This document shows positions 11,905 to 26,828 of a stretch of DNA of 64,000 bases, piece by piece. Source of the stretch: Amylostereum areolatum (Eukaryota; Basidiomycota; Agaricomycetes; Russulales; Stereaceae); the NCBI GenBank assembly GCA_012932865.1, contig SAXG01000021.1, positions 682,001 to 746,000 on the forward strand, written 5' to 3'. Position 1 is the stretch's first letter, and each line of letters opens with the position of its first letter. The notes below the pieces were generated by a model. That model had not been told where the DNA came from and made no database searches. It saw only the letters and a program-made list of their open reading frames with translations. A program made the position numbers and the translations under genes.

Positions 11905-14900
11905 ATGGCAGCTCGTCCGCCACGCAGCCACGAGGACTACTCCCCGCCCTCGGATTTTCATCAAGATCCTTTCGCGCAACGCTACTATGACCACGATGCC
12001 GACAACGCCGACCCCTACCGTCGGGATACATACGCTTCTGATAGCAGCGCTACTGGCTACGGCGAGACTGAGCGATTTTACGACAACAACGATCCTTATG
12101 GTGCGCATATGCCCACTAACTCACCCTTCTTTTTCATCGGCCTTACGCCCTTTCCTTCCTAGTCCACCCCGACACCGACTCTGAACAGGATGTCTATCAT
12201 CAGCGCTACGAACCGTCAGCGGAGTCGCTCAACATCAATAGTCGCATGGGGATGTCGGATGCGTCTGGTCCCACGCTCAACGATTACGGCGCGACACAGT
12301 ATGGCGGCGTCCGAGAACCCTACCCAGCATGGGGGTCTGAGCGCCAAATTCCTCTCTCCAAGGAGGAGATCGAAGACATTTTCCTCGACTTGCAGCAGAA
12401 ATTCGGTTTCCAGCGTGATTCTATGCGGAACATGGTCCGTCGCGCGGCCCTCCCTCGTTTCATCTATTTTCTCACTTCCCCTATCTAGTTCGACTTCACC
12501 ATGCAGTTGCTTGACAGTCGTGCTTCGCGCATGTCCCCTAATCAAGCATTGCTCACCCTTCACGCAGACTACATTGGTGGGCAGCATGCTAACTATCGCA
12601 AGTGGTACTTCGCGGCGCAGCTGGATCTCGACGACGCCGTGGGACAGATCCAGAATCCCGGTCTTCAGCGCATGAAGTCCAAGAAACGTCGCGGAACGGA
12701 GAAATCCCTCAACGGCGCTCTGGATCGTTGGCGCCAAGCGATGAACAATATGAGTCAATACGATCGTATGCGCCAAGTCGCCCTCTTCCTCCTTTGTTGG
12801 GGGGAAGCGGCGCAGGTCCGCTTCGTTCCGGAATGCCTTTGCTTTATTTTCAAATGCGCAGACGACTACTACCGGTCGCCCGAGTGTCAAAACCGAATGG
12901 ATCCAGTTCCAGAAGGTTACTACTTGCGTGCAGTCATCAAGCCGCTATATCGCTTCATCCGTGATCAAGGCTACGAAGTCATCGACAACAAGTTTGTGCG
13001 CAGGGAGCGCGACCACGACAAGATCATTGGCTATGATGATGTGAACCAGCTGTTTTGGTATCCTGAGGGTATTGCTCGCATCGTACTCCAAGACAAAGTG
13101 AGACTGTTCCCTTGCGTTTTAGGCGCTCTTTGCTGATAGATAATAGACGCGACTTGTGGACCTGCCGCCTGCACAACGCTTCATGCGTTTCGACCGTGTC
13201 GACTGGAACCGGGCGTTCTTCAAGACCTATTATGAGAAGCGCTCTTTTGGTCACCTTCTGGTCAACTTCAACCGCATATGGGTTATCCACGTCGCTGTCT
13301 ACTGGTACTACACCGCATTCAACTCCCCGACGGTCTACCAACCGAAACGCGGACACTCCAATGCAATGTCATGGTCCGTGACTGCCCTTGGTGGTGCGGT
13401 TGCCTCTATCATCATGATCGCCGCTACCCTCGCCGAGTTCTCATACATTCCCACCACATGGAACAATACGTCCCACCTGGCCCGCCGTCTTCTCTTCCTC
13501 TTCATCACCCTTGCTTTGACCTCCGGCCCCACGGTCTACATTGCCATCGTGGAAAATTCGTCCAGTGCTGGAGGGCAGCTTGCGTTGATCCTCGGCATCG
13601 TGCAGTTCTTCATATCCATTGTCGCCACGGTCCTGTTTGCTATCGTTCCTTCGGGGCGCATGTTTGGGGATCGTGTCGCGGGCAAGTCGCGCAAGTACCT
13701 CGCCAGTCAGACCTTTACCGCAAGCTATCCTGTCCTGCTGAAGAAAGCCCGCTTGGCATCATTGTTCCTTTGGGTCCTTATTTTCGGATGCAAGTTCACA
13801 GAATCCTACTTTTTCCTGACTCTGTCCTTCCGTGATCCTATTCGTGCGTTGGCTGGTATGAAGATTCAAAACTGCGACGAGAAGCTTTTTGGCAACAGTC
13901 TCTGTTCCAACCAAGCCATCTTCACCCTTACAATCATGTACATCATGGACCTTGTTCTCTTCTTCCTCGACACCTTCCTTTGGTATATCATCTGGAACAC
14001 GGTCTATAGTATCGCGCGGTCATTCGCCCTCGGGTTATCAATCTGGACGCCGTGGAGGGAGATTTACGCACGACTGCCCAAACGGATATACTCGAAGATC
14101 CTCGCCACTGCTGACATGGAGGTCCGGTACAAGCCCAAGGCATGCTTACTTTCTCTGTCATTGTGACAGCCTATTGACCAGGTTTTGACAGGTCCTGGTG
14201 TCCCAAATTTGGAATGCAATTATCATATCGATGTACCGCGAACATCTCCTGTCTATCGACCACGTGCAAAAGCTACTCTATCATCAAGTCGATACTAAGG
14301 ATGGTCATCGCAGCCTGCGCGCCCCTCCGTTCTTCATTGCTCAAACGGACAAAGGTTTCAAGGGGAATTTCTTCCCCCCCGGCAGCGAGGCGGAACGCCG
14401 TATTTCTTTCTTTGCACAGTCATTGACCACGACAATCCCACAAGCTCTGCCTGTTGATGCTATGCCAACTTTCACGGTATTGACTCCTCACTACAGTGAG
14501 AAGGTTCGTCATCCCTTTTCTCTGGCTGGTGTGTTTCTCACCGGTACATCTTGCAGATCCTCCTCTCGCTTCGAGAAATCATCAAAGAGGCTGATTCAAA
14601 CAGCCGTGTTACTCTTCTTGAGTACCTCAAGCAGCTGCACTCGGTTGAATGGGAGAACTTTGTCAAGGACACAAAAATCTTGGCTCAGGAGTCGGAAATG
14701 TTCGATGGTGGCAACCCATTTGGTGGCGATGAGAAGGGCAAGGCCGACGACCTCCCTTTCTACATGATCGGATTCAAGAGCGCTGCACCCGAATTCACCC
14801 TGCGTACTCGTATCTGGGCATCTCTGCGCTTCCAGACCCTCTATCGCACTGTCTCCGGCATGATGAACTACGCAAAGGCAATCAAGCTTCTTTATCGTGT

Positions 14901-17844
14901 CGAGAACCCCGAGGTTGTCCAGATGTTTGGCGGCAACACCGACAGGCTCGAACGTGAGCTGGAACGCATGGCCCGTCGCAAGTTCAAATTTATTGTCTCA
15001 ATGCAGCGCTATGCCAAGTTCAATAAAGAGGAGCACGAGAATGCCGAATTCCTTCTTCGCGCCTATCCCGAATTGCAAATCGCCTACCTGGACGAAGAGC
15101 CACGCAAGGACGGTGGCGACCCGCGCCTGTTCTCTGCTCTTATCGATGGACATTCAGAGTTTGACCCAGCTACTGGTCGCCGCAGGCCCAAGTTCCGCAT
15201 TGAGTTGCCAGGCAATCCCATTCTTGGAGACGGCAAGTCGGACAATCAGAACCATGCGATCGTCTTTTACCGCGGCGAATACCTCCAACTTATCGATGCC
15301 AATCAGGACAACTATCTTGAAGAATGTCTTAAGATCCGCAACATTCTCGGCGAGTTCGAGGAGTACAACGTTTCAAGCCAGAGCCCCTATGCCCAATGGG
15401 GTCAGAAGGACTTCAAGAAATCCCCTGTCGCTATTGTTGGTGCTCGCGAGTACATCTTCTCGGAGAATATCGGTATTCTTGGGGACATCGCTGCTGGCAA
15501 AGAACAAACGTTCGGTACCCTCGCTGCTCGCTCGCTCGCATGGATCGGGGGCAAGCTTCACTACGGTCACCCGGATTTCCTCAACGCTACGTTCATGAAT
15601 ACTCGTGGAGGTATCTCTAAGGCGCAGAAGGGTCTACATCTGAATGAGGATATCTATGCGGGCATGAATGCTATAGGCCGCGGTGGTAGCATCAAGCATA
15701 CGGAGTACTACCAGTGCGGTAAAGGACGTGACCTTGGATTTGGTACTATTCTCAACTTCCAGACCAAGATCGGCACAGGCATGGGCGAGCAAATGCTCAG
15801 TCGGGAGTACTACTACCTCGGCACCCAACTCCCCATTGATCGTTTCCTTACGTTCTACTACGGCCACCCGGGTTTCCACATCAACAACATGCTTGTCATC
15901 TTGGCCGTGCAGTGCTTCGTCGTTACTAGTAGGTTTGCGGTTGTTCTTGAATATCAAGTTGCTGACATTGCCGATACAGTGGTTTTCTTGGGCACGCTCT
16001 ACTCATCCCTTCCTATCTGCCGCTACACAAGCACAGGTCAGATTATCAGCAACCAAGGTGGTTGTTACAACCTGGAACCCGTTCGCTCTTGGATCAATCG
16101 CTGCATTATCAGTATCTTCTTGGTGTTCATGATTGCCTTCCTACCGTTGTTCCTGCAAGGTTAGCCTATTATCCCCATCACTAGAGGATCGCACTAATCC
16201 CTGGTACAGAACTAATTGAACGCGGGACCGGTCGCGCAATCATACGGTTGGGCAAGCAGTTCATGTCATTGTCACCTATCTTCGAGGTCTTCTCCACGCA
16301 GATCTACACGCACTCAATCCTCAACAACTTGACATTCGGTGGCGCGCGCTACATCGCCACTGGTCGTGGGTTCGCGACGTCGCGCATCTCCTTCGCGATT
16401 CTGTTCTCCCGCTTCGCTGGTCCGAGTATCTATTTCGGCATGCGTACGCTGTTGATGTTGCTCTACGTCACGTTGTCCTTTTGGTCAGGATACCTTGTTT
16501 ATTTCTGGATCTCGATCCTGGCTTTGTGTGTTGCCCCCTTCATGTTCAATCCCCACCAGTTTGCGTTCACGGACTTCATTGTGGACTACAGGTTCGCCTT
16601 CGCTCTTTCTTTTTTATTTTGATGGCACGCTGATAGTTTCCCGCAGGGAATTCCTTCGCTGGATGTCCCGTGGTAACTCGCGGTCACACAATAACTCCTG
16701 GATTGGCTACTGTCGTCTTTCGCGTACTATGATCACAGGCTACAAGAAGAAGAAACTTGGTCGGCCCTCAGAGAAGCTTTCCGGCGACGTTCCCCGCGCT
16801 AGATGGCGTGCAGTTCTCATATCCGAGATCGTGTTCCCTACGGTCATGGCCATCATGTTCGTGGTGGCTTATATGTTCGTCAAGTCATTCAAGTTCGAGG
16901 GCTCCACGCCTCCAAGCCCTCTCATCCGTATCGCGGTTGTATCCATCGGGCCCATCGTCTTCAACGCGGCCATACTACTCGTATTGTTCATGATCTCCCT
17001 ATTCCTTGGTCCTATGCTCGACTCGTGTTGCACGAGATTCGGATCCGTCATGGCTTCCATCGCGCATGTTGTTGGGACCTTGGGTATGATTGGCTTCTTT
17101 GAGTTCTTCGTAAGTTTTATCGCTGTTGTGAGGAAGGGCCTGTTCTGACACTTTATCCAGTGGTTCCTTGAGCGGTGGAAGACTGACCACGCCGTATTGG
17201 GGCTCATTGCGATCGTGGCTGTTCAGCGGGCTATCCACAAGATCCTCATTTCGGTCTTCCTTTCCCGTGAATTCAAGCACGACGAGACCAACCGGGCTTG
17301 GTGGACAGGAAAGTGGTACGGCAGAGGGCTCGGCGCACACGCCCTTTCCCAACCCGCACGCGAATTTATTGTCAAGGTCATCGAGTTGTCTCTGTGGAGC
17401 TCCGACTTCCTCATCGGCCACTTCCTCCTCTTCATGTTGACCCCCGCTACCGTGGTCCCATACTTCGACCGGATTCATGCGGTTGCCCTCTGTACGTCAT
17501 CTTCCTCGCGTTTATCTCTGCACTGACTAACGTCTCTTGCTTCAGTTTGGCTGCGACCATCCAAACAGATCCATGCGCCCATCTTCAATATCAAGGTCCG
17601 GAAGCAGCGCAGGGCCATCGTACGTCTTCGTTTTGTTTCAAAAGCGTCGACCTGACCTTTTCTGTAGATCCTCAAATACACCCCCCTCTACTTTAGCGTC
17701 ATAGCAATATTCATTGCCCTTGTCGCCATCCGTAAGTGGTCGTCGCTTCTTATGAAGACAATGTGATATTTACGCTCCTCGACTATAGCTCCTATCCTCA
17801 GCGAGCATCTGAAGTTCAGTTGCAGTTTGTGCAATAGCTTGTAA
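11905..17844 (+). CDS. FKS1: 1,3-beta-glucan synthase catalytic subunit (GT48)
   Basis: Integral plasma-membrane enzyme that polymerises UDP-glucose into cell-wall 1,3-beta-glucan, activated by Rho1 and targeted by echinocandins. Thirteen exons: 11905-12100, 12163-12434, 12489-13097, 13147-14139, 14192-14503, 14557-15928, 15980-16159, 16210-16591, 16647-17109, 17161-17491, 17546-17619, 17668-17731, 17789-17844. Together they make 1767 codons with no frame break, close to the family length. The ATG sits in a strong CACCATGG context. The N-terminus is acidic and Tyr/Asp-rich, followed by the FKS1 domain ([20 protein letters not shown]), membrane segments, the large cytosolic GT48 domain ([13 protein letters not shown] through [19 protein letters not shown]) and a C-terminal membrane bundle. 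Hot spot 1 reads [11 protein letters not shown] (about residues 580-590) and hot spot 2 region SWINRCIIS (about 1286-1294). Intron 4 has a GC donor. High confidence. Confidence 0.97.
14140..14191 (+). other. GC-AG intron in FKS1
   Basis: This 52-nt intron starts AAG|GCATGC and ends GACAG|GTCCTG. The flanking protein YKPK / VLVSQIW is strongly conserved in FKS proteins, and no GT donor keeps both sides, so a GC donor is required. Confidence 0.8.
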
Positions 17845-18207
17845 TCTGACATATCATCACCCCACGGACCTTATGTGCTTTGCGTTACGATAGATCTGTT
17901 TTGCTTTTCCCCGCTTATAGTGTAGGGCCTTCTCAGCGGAGGCTCGCTTCGACCACACACGGACTTCACGGCCTCGATATCTGTCTCATGCTACCGATTA
18001 TGCCTCCCTTGACACGGACATCTCAGTACTTGTAATCCATACGAGGAATGAGGTTTTAGGTCGATGAAAATCTACGTACTATCTGTGTATACTCGTACAT
18101 CGGACCATTTGGGGGTAGTGAGTTTCGAGTGAGTTTTGAACATGTGGTAGAGTGTAAGAAACGCCAAAAGGTATCTAGTGGGTAACATAAGGCGCACAAT
18201 ACACTGC
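17845..18207. other. 3' flank of FKS1
   Basis: No gene seen. Presumably the FKS1 3' UTR and termination region; AT-richer than the coding DNA. Confidence 0.4.
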
Positions 18208-18239
18208 AGCTTGAAGCTTGAAGCTTGAAGCTTGAAGCA
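18208..18239. repeat. Tandem heptamer repeat (AGCTTGA)n
   Basis: Four to five head-to-tail copies of AGCTTGA, about 360 bases past the FKS1 stop codon. Confidence 0.9.
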
Positions 18240-18792
18240 TGTGGTCATACTTATCTTCCTGGTGTCACCCTCCTCAGAGATGTCCTCCCACTCTCGAGTC
18301 TCCCTCGCTTTCTTTCGGTTTGTTAATCGTCACGATGGCCGCCCTATCCTCCAACCCATGGCCCGGGCTCTACACCTCTATCACCTTCCTTCCAGCGAAC
18401 CAGAACTCCAACGACGAACCCAAGGGTGCAATCACCCAACCAATCATCGATCATCTTCAAGCGGATGGCGGGCCTCGTTTACTATAGTGTCCACCATACC
18501 TCGTGAGATGCATTGATCCTTATACATATTGCATCTTCCTGCATGAAGGGACGTGCATGCTTCTTCCAAACACTATCCAGATACCTAATACCACGTTTGC
18601 ATTGGAACTAGTATCCGCCTATTTTGCTGCTTTCTGCATGGCCCCCTCTGCCAGTGTATCGCACATTCTCGCCACTCATGCTTCTTGGAACCAGGTGGGA
18701 TGGATTGGGCTGTATGACCACCCGGGTTCATGGACGACAAGACATGGGAGCTGTTACAGTCGAGGCCTCGAAGAGAGAGCCTGCAGTGATAT
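18240..18792. other. Intergenic, convergent 3' ends
   Basis: Lies between the 3' ends of FKS1 (+) and the old yellow enzyme (-). Short ORFs on the plus strand (18232-18516, 18503-18808) show no recognisable domain. Confidence 0.35.
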
Positions 18793-20054
<1,262 letters not shown>

Positions 20055-20106
20055 GGGGTGATGGCACTGGGGGATGATTTGGGCTCGAGGTTGCAATTTA
20101 CCGGGG

Positions 20107-20113
20107 TTATATA
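20107..20113 (-). promoter_or_regulatory. TATA box of the OYE gene
   Basis: Reads TATATAA on the minus strand, about 53 bases before the ATG at 20054. Short GCCTCA/GCCTTA-type repeats lie just upstream (20120-20170). Confidence 0.5.
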
Positions 20114-20170
20114 GGCCGTCGTGCCTCATAATACCTCAGGCCTCATGCCTTAGGCTTTTAGTTTCATGCC

Positions 20171-20524
20171 TGAGACGTCGAGCCAGGGTGAGCGGATTGC
20201 GCGATTGCCAACTGTCGTGGGTTGAGCGCTGCGCTCAGCGCTCGGGCAGGGTGTGACTCACTTACAGGTGGTTGTTTAATCAGCCTCCCACTGGTGTGGC
20301 TGAGTCACGCACCGCCTGTGAACAGACGTCAACAGTGTCAGCCATGTACGTCCAATACTTAGGATGTATGCCGCTGTGGCGTGTGTATAAGTGGCAGTGT
20401 GCCAGTTGGCGGTGGCAAGCCGGCAGCCTGAGGCCGGGACCAGCCGACAGAGACACACGTGATCGCGCGTTCGGATAGGCGCCCGTTAGTGTAATTGGTG
20501 GCTTGGTATGATCACGACTATGTG
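20171..20524. other. Divergent promoter region, OYE / BTB
   Basis: No gene seen. Shared 5' region of two divergently transcribed genes. Confidence 0.4.
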
Positions 20525-21808
20525 ATGTCCTTGTCCTTGTCCTTGTCCTTGTCCTTGTCCTCGTCCTCGAGGCTTTCCTTGTTCAGTCATTCCGGGGTTT
20601 CCCACCGCCCTGATATACCCACTGCCGGCCCACCACACAGCTTACCGACATCGATCGCATAGTATGTCCTGAGGATGGCCAACCCGACCGCAAGCGGTCG
20701 CGCCAGGAGTTCGACCAGGACCTCTACGTTGATCACCCCACATTATACTTCGAGGATGGCAGTGTTATCTTGCAATGCAAAATGACCCTCTTCTGCGTCC
20801 AAGGATCGCTTATCACCCGCCACTCCCCCCTCTTGGACCACAAACTTGCCACCGTCAGACACGTCAAAGGCGAAGAGTATTGGCTGAGAGGTAAACCTCT
20901 CCTCAAGCTCGACGATGATCCCTACGACATGGAGGTGCTTCTCGACTCATTCTACAACGGCCTGTAAGCATTCATTGTTGATATCTACGCTCCTTCGTTT
21001 CTTCATGCCTCTTCACCCTGACCTCTTCACCCTTAGAAGGATCGATGTCACAGAGCTCACCGCTCAGAACTTACCCATGGTGACATCCTTATTCCGCATG
21101 AGCAACAAGTATGGAGTACAGCGTCTCATAGATGATATAATCGCTCTCTTCAAACATGAATGGCCCAGCTCCCTCACCGAGCACCTCGCCAAGTGGAGAG
21201 CTCGACGTTCGACGCTCGCGCAGAGCGCTTTACAAGCACCCCGGTTCATATTCGTGGACAACCAGATGACGCCCAACCCCAATTACAACCCCCACGTACC
21301 CGAGGACCTCATCCCCGACCCTGCCATCGTCATCTCGCTACTCCGCATGGCTAAATGTACCGAGCCAGGGCTGCTGACGTCCCTCTTCTACGACCTCAGC
21401 TGTCGAGTGTGGCAGTATGGCCCTTCGTTCACCGGCCGTCGCATGGACGTCCTCCCTCCCGCCGATGCCGAACGTCTCACGTACGGGGTATCGGCCCTTC
21501 GGGCAGCGCAAGCCTCTCGCGCCCTGAACTATCCCCAGTTCGTCTACCACAACCAGAACCCAGAGCATAACGCGGTCACATTGTGGTGGACGAACGTCGC
21601 CCTTCAGAAGCTACTCAGGACGGGGATGGGGACGGGGCCGAATTCGAACTCGATGTCCCAGCCGATCGAAGACTGGGAGCTGCTGAAGAGCGATGTGGCG
21701 CCGCTGGGATCCGTGTGTGGGTTGTGTCGGGCGCATATGATCACTTTCATCGACGAAGCGCAGAAGGCGATGTGGGGCTCACTGGGGAAGACTTTCGGGA
21801 TGATGTGA
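20525..21808 (+). CDS. BTB/POZ domain protein
   Basis: Member of the large agaricomycete BTB/POZ family, probably protein-protein adaptors (possibly cullin-3 linked); the partner is unknown. The BTB core is clear: DHPTLYFEDGSVILQ, MTLFCVQGSLITRHSPLL, then DPYDMEVLLDSFYNGL. An intron at 20964-21036 leads into RIDVTELTAQNLPMVTSLFR and a helical C-terminal domain ending VCGLCRAHMITFIDEAQKAM. The 5' end is uncertain. The frame is open from about 20614 but has no ATG. A possible first exon starts at ATG 20525, reads through a CCTTGT repeat as a Ser-Leu run, and splices with a 44-nt intron (GTTTCC..CACACAG, about 20597-20640) in the correct phase. That exon is an inference; everything from about 20671 on is firm. 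Confidence 0.8.
20527..20569. repeat. CCTTGT hexamer microsatellite
   Basis: About five to six copies of TCCTTG followed by TCCTCG variants. It may be translated as a Ser-Leu/Ser-Ser run at the start of the BTB protein. Confidence 0.85.
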
Positions 21809-22068
21809 GCGTAGGGGACGAGGTATCGTTTGTTCATTTTCTTGGGCTTTGTGTTTCTTTTTCATCGGCGTTGCGCATATTTCCCACCCATCCTTTCCGG
21901 GGATTCTCATCCTAAGTTCCTGTACATGGTCATTCGCTGATCCGGCTGATCCTATCAATATGCTATGATGTCTTCCGTCTGTATTACTATTACTACTATC
22001 TGTACAAACCCGTCTCCTACATAAATACATAAGTAAATGTCGTATACACCATCGTTCGCCGTGCATCA

Positions 22069-22928
22069 TCATCGACGATGTCGGTAAGAGCACCAGTAGC
22101 GAAAGACTGCGTATGCCAGACACGCCGCCACAACCAGGGCTGCTACAATCGTCTTGGCGCCAAATGTCGATGTCTCGTGTTCAACCTACAGAATCAAGAT
22201 AGTTTCAGTGAACCGATCTTGAACGACATAACGAGCCCTTACCACGGAAGTCCACGGTGAGAGGATGGGGATCGTGAAATGTGATGCCATGGCCCACTTG
22301 GACTGGGGTTGCTTCGACCGTTCGTCCGTGAAGAGGAGGTATATGACCAGCGACGCGAGAACGGTAACACAGGTGACAGACGCGATCTGGTAATCAGACG
22401 GATCAGCCCGACATAAATCAACACAGGAGGTGAGGGATCGCGCACCACGATAGCTTCCATCTTCTTCTGCCTCGTCTCGTGCGACTTGCGCAAAACAGCC
22501 AGTTCCCTCTGTTCAGATGACCGTAAGCAGCGGCCAAAGGATCAACACCAAAAACCGGAACGAACCTGCTTCTTAATATCCTCCGAGAATGCGACGCTCT
22601 TCAGCTCCCGCCTATGCGCGGCGCTAGCCGCGAGGAGCGCCTCCGCCGTCAATGCGCGCGCAGCCCAGTAGTGTTCGGTAGAGGACTGGGGGTGCACAGG
22701 AGCTTTCGGCACCGGAATTGACACGGGTCTTGGAGCGGTCATCATCTTGCGTGGGGAAGTGGTGATTGTCGCCTGCGAGGGCAATCGCCAACAAGGAGGG
22801 TTGGTATCTGCGGCGGTGGCTGGGACGCGCGACGGGAGGATAGCAGAGCCCGCAGGCGGCCTGTCCCTATTCGAGAGGAACGGTTTGGTGAGTTTGTTCA
22901 TGGGGGGTGTGGTGGGTGGGTGGGTCAT
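22069..22928 (-). CDS. Unrecognised protein with two C-terminal membrane segments
   Basis: I do not recognise this family. Exons 22928-22566, 22508-22446, 22386-22243 and 22185-22069 join in phase to 228 codons; all introns are 57-59 nt with good GT/AG ends, which supports a real gene. The first ~95 residues are Pro/Thr/Arg-rich and probably disordered. A charged helical stretch with coiled-coil character follows (HRRELKSVAFSEDIKK, VLRKSHETRQKKMEAIV, about residues 105-142). Then come two hydrophobic segments: SVTCVTVLASLVIYLLF (about 145-161) and TIVAALVVAACLAYAVF (about 200-217), with a short basic tail. This suggests a small organelle or ER membrane protein with its helical region on one side. 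It is convergent with the BTB gene. Confidence 0.7.
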
Positions 22929-23516
22929 CGTAAGGCGAATATGAAGTCAGAGAGGGCATTGCAGGGAGGTGGTCGTTGGCGACGAGGACGCGGGCGTGTG
23001 GATCATAAATCTAAGGCATGGGGTGAGTCAGAGAGGAGGGGTGAATAAAGAGAAAAGCTAAGCCTGCCTGAACACACGACGGAGGGGTTTTATGTTGTTG
23101 GGAGGAGGCGGTGGAGGAAAACGAGGCAGGCGCTCAGAAACGAGTTGAACGCGTTCGGGGGTACTGTTCGGATACTCGGGCCGAAGCGCGACTTTGTTCC
23201 TTCCCCCATCCTCCCAACTAACTTGAACTAAGTTACACACTTATATAAATCGGATTACAATGCATTTCATGTTCTAGATAATAGACGGCATAAAACAGAA
23301 ACCAACGCGATTCCCCGAGAGATACGGGGGCAATATATGTTGCGGTATGCTGGTGAACGAAGGTACTAAGTACAGATCCCTATCTGGGTGAGTGCTCTGA
23401 CAACAATAACTTGCTCGTCAGTGGCTTGGTAGATCAAACTGGTTACGAGTCCAAGTCAGTTCTCGAAAGTAGGCTAGAAGTTCAAGACATACCAATATCC
23501 CACGTAGCCCAAGATT
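22929..23516. other. Intergenic, no gene seen
   Basis: 5' flank of the two-TM gene and 3' flank of the retropepsin-like gene, both on the minus strand. No repeats or RNA genes recognised. Confidence 0.4.
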
Positions 23517-24452
23517 CTACGCCAGCTCGACATACACATCCCTAGCTCCCCTTCCGGCCTCAGCCACCATCGCCCGCGCATTGGCGACCTTCTGCCCCTC
23601 CAAACTCGTTGACACTTCCACCTTATACTTCCTTAGCCAATCCTGCCCCAGAACCACCTCGACCGGCGCAGCGACGTCCACCACCCAGCATGGCATCTTG
23701 AACTTGAAGCCCCGCTCCCCCGCGATGAATGGCACGTCGACCTGCCCGTACACCTTGTACTCCCGCCCCGTACCAACCTCACGCAGCGCGACCTTGTCGC
23801 ACATAGGCCGAAGTGGCATCATCTTCGCGAGCAAACCCACCAGCCGCACGAACCGATAGTCAACGACAGAGTCCGACGACGCTGCGGCATACATCGCGCG
23901 CGCGTTGAGCCCACGCAGGTTGCCGATGGAAATCGCGAATCCGAGGCTCACCGCCTCCAGACGGGGGTCCGCGCTCCAGATCCCTAGGTCTTCCATGTGC
24001 AGGACGCCGATGTCGCCCCCCACGTTCAGCGCGTCGTCCTCTCGATGTGGCAATCGCGCGCGCCCGAGACGCGCGAAGACAGGCGAGGCCCCCACGCCGT
24101 TCACCATGGACTCGGAACACGCCTCGGACGTACGACTGGAGGGACGTGAATGCAGCGCTTCGGATTCGTCCGAGGAGGGATAGGAGTATGGCGGCCATGG
24201 CCAATCAGCGGTGGGAGCGCTAGCAGAGTCACGGATGGAGGAGGTAGCTGGGGGATCGCGCGATGAGGCATGGGTCTGAGACGGCGGGTCGGGTACTATC
24301 ATGGCGATGCCAGTCCTCTCATAGGATCTACCGTGGGGGGCAGCTTGTCCGGTGTGAATCTCTGGGCGGGACCCCGCTGTATGCGTTGAAGAAGCTGGAG
24401 TCGAACCGCGCCCAGCACGCCGTCCTCGTCGTCCGCGATTATTGTTGGACAT
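23517..24452 (-). CDS. Retropepsin-like (aspartic protease fold) orphan protein
   Basis: Single-exon ORF of 311 codons. Residues 1-110 are low complexity (Arg/Gly, then Ser/Pro), ending in a Ser-rich acidic stretch. From about residue 185 the pattern follows the retropepsin fold of Ty3/gypsy Pol and DDI1-type proteins: SSDSVVDYRFVRLVGL where DSG(A/T)xxxF(I/V) is expected, then YKVYGQVDVPFIAG, FKMPCWVVD, and VVLGQDWLRKYK matching the conserved ILGxDWL flap-to-C-terminal segment. Asp194 and Ser195 are kept, but Gly and Ala/Thr are replaced by Val-Val. No reverse transcriptase, integrase or gag was seen nearby, so this is not an intact retroelement. It could be a domesticated fragment, catalytically altered or dead. 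Recognition is by motif only. Confidence 0.62.
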   Translation of the reverse strand: MSNNNRGRRGRRAGRGSTPASSTHTAGSRPEIHTGQAAPHGRSYERTGIAMIVPDPPSQTHASSRDPPATSSIRDSASAPTADWPWPPYSYPSSDESEALHSRPSSRTSEACSESMVNGVGASPVFARLGRARLPHREDDALNVGGDIGVLHMEDLGIWSADPRLEAVSLGFAISIGNLRGLNARAMYAAASSDSVVDYRFVRLVGLLAKMMPLRPMCDKVALREVGTGREYKVYGQVDVPFIAGERGFKFKMPCWVVDVAAPVEVVLGQDWLRKYKVEVSTSLEGQKVANARAMVAEAGRGARDVYVELA

Positions 24453-24906
24453 CGATCAAATCGTCTCTGTCGGAGTCTGAGCCAAAGTCTGTCAGTGACA
24501 GGACGAATTCCGCACCGCATATGCGCATACCGTCTTTCAACGTGGTGGTAAAGGTCGAGGTGGCGATATGGCGAACACCAAATTGAAATGTATGCACGTA
24601 GGCCGCGTAGTACTATTTGTTTTGTGTTTGTCCACGCCCGACCAACGTAGGGTGGTACTAAGCACCAAGTAATAAGCAGGTACAGACCATAACCAGGTAG
24701 ATAGCCCTCCAGCTGTACGACCAGTGCACACAAAACCTAAATGCCTAAAGACCAGAGCTCCCTTTGGAAGTGTGTCCATCTACTGATACATCGTCCATTA
24801 GTGCCCATTTTACAGCATGGTAAACCCAAGCAGCCATGACCTTGCCCTACATTGTCCCTCGACGGTCTCAACACCTCAACGCCCGGCCAACCATTCACGC
24901 AGTCCT
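24453..24906. other. Intergenic, no gene seen
   Basis: Lies between the 5' end of the retropepsin-like gene and the 3' end of the isocitrate dehydrogenase gene. No remnants of Pol domains found. Confidence 0.4.

Positions 24907-26828
<1,922 letters not shown>

Noticed and set aside
18208..18239. CRISPR-like or satellite array
   Set aside because: Only a short heptamer microsatellite with no spacers.
24388..24406. tRNA-like GGTTCGACTCC on the minus strand
   Set aside because: No acceptor or D-arm pairing around it, and it lies in the 5' part of the retropepsin-like ORF.
23517..24452. Intact LTR retrotransposon
   Set aside because: Only a protease-like domain is present; no LTRs, gag, RT or integrase were found within several kilobases.
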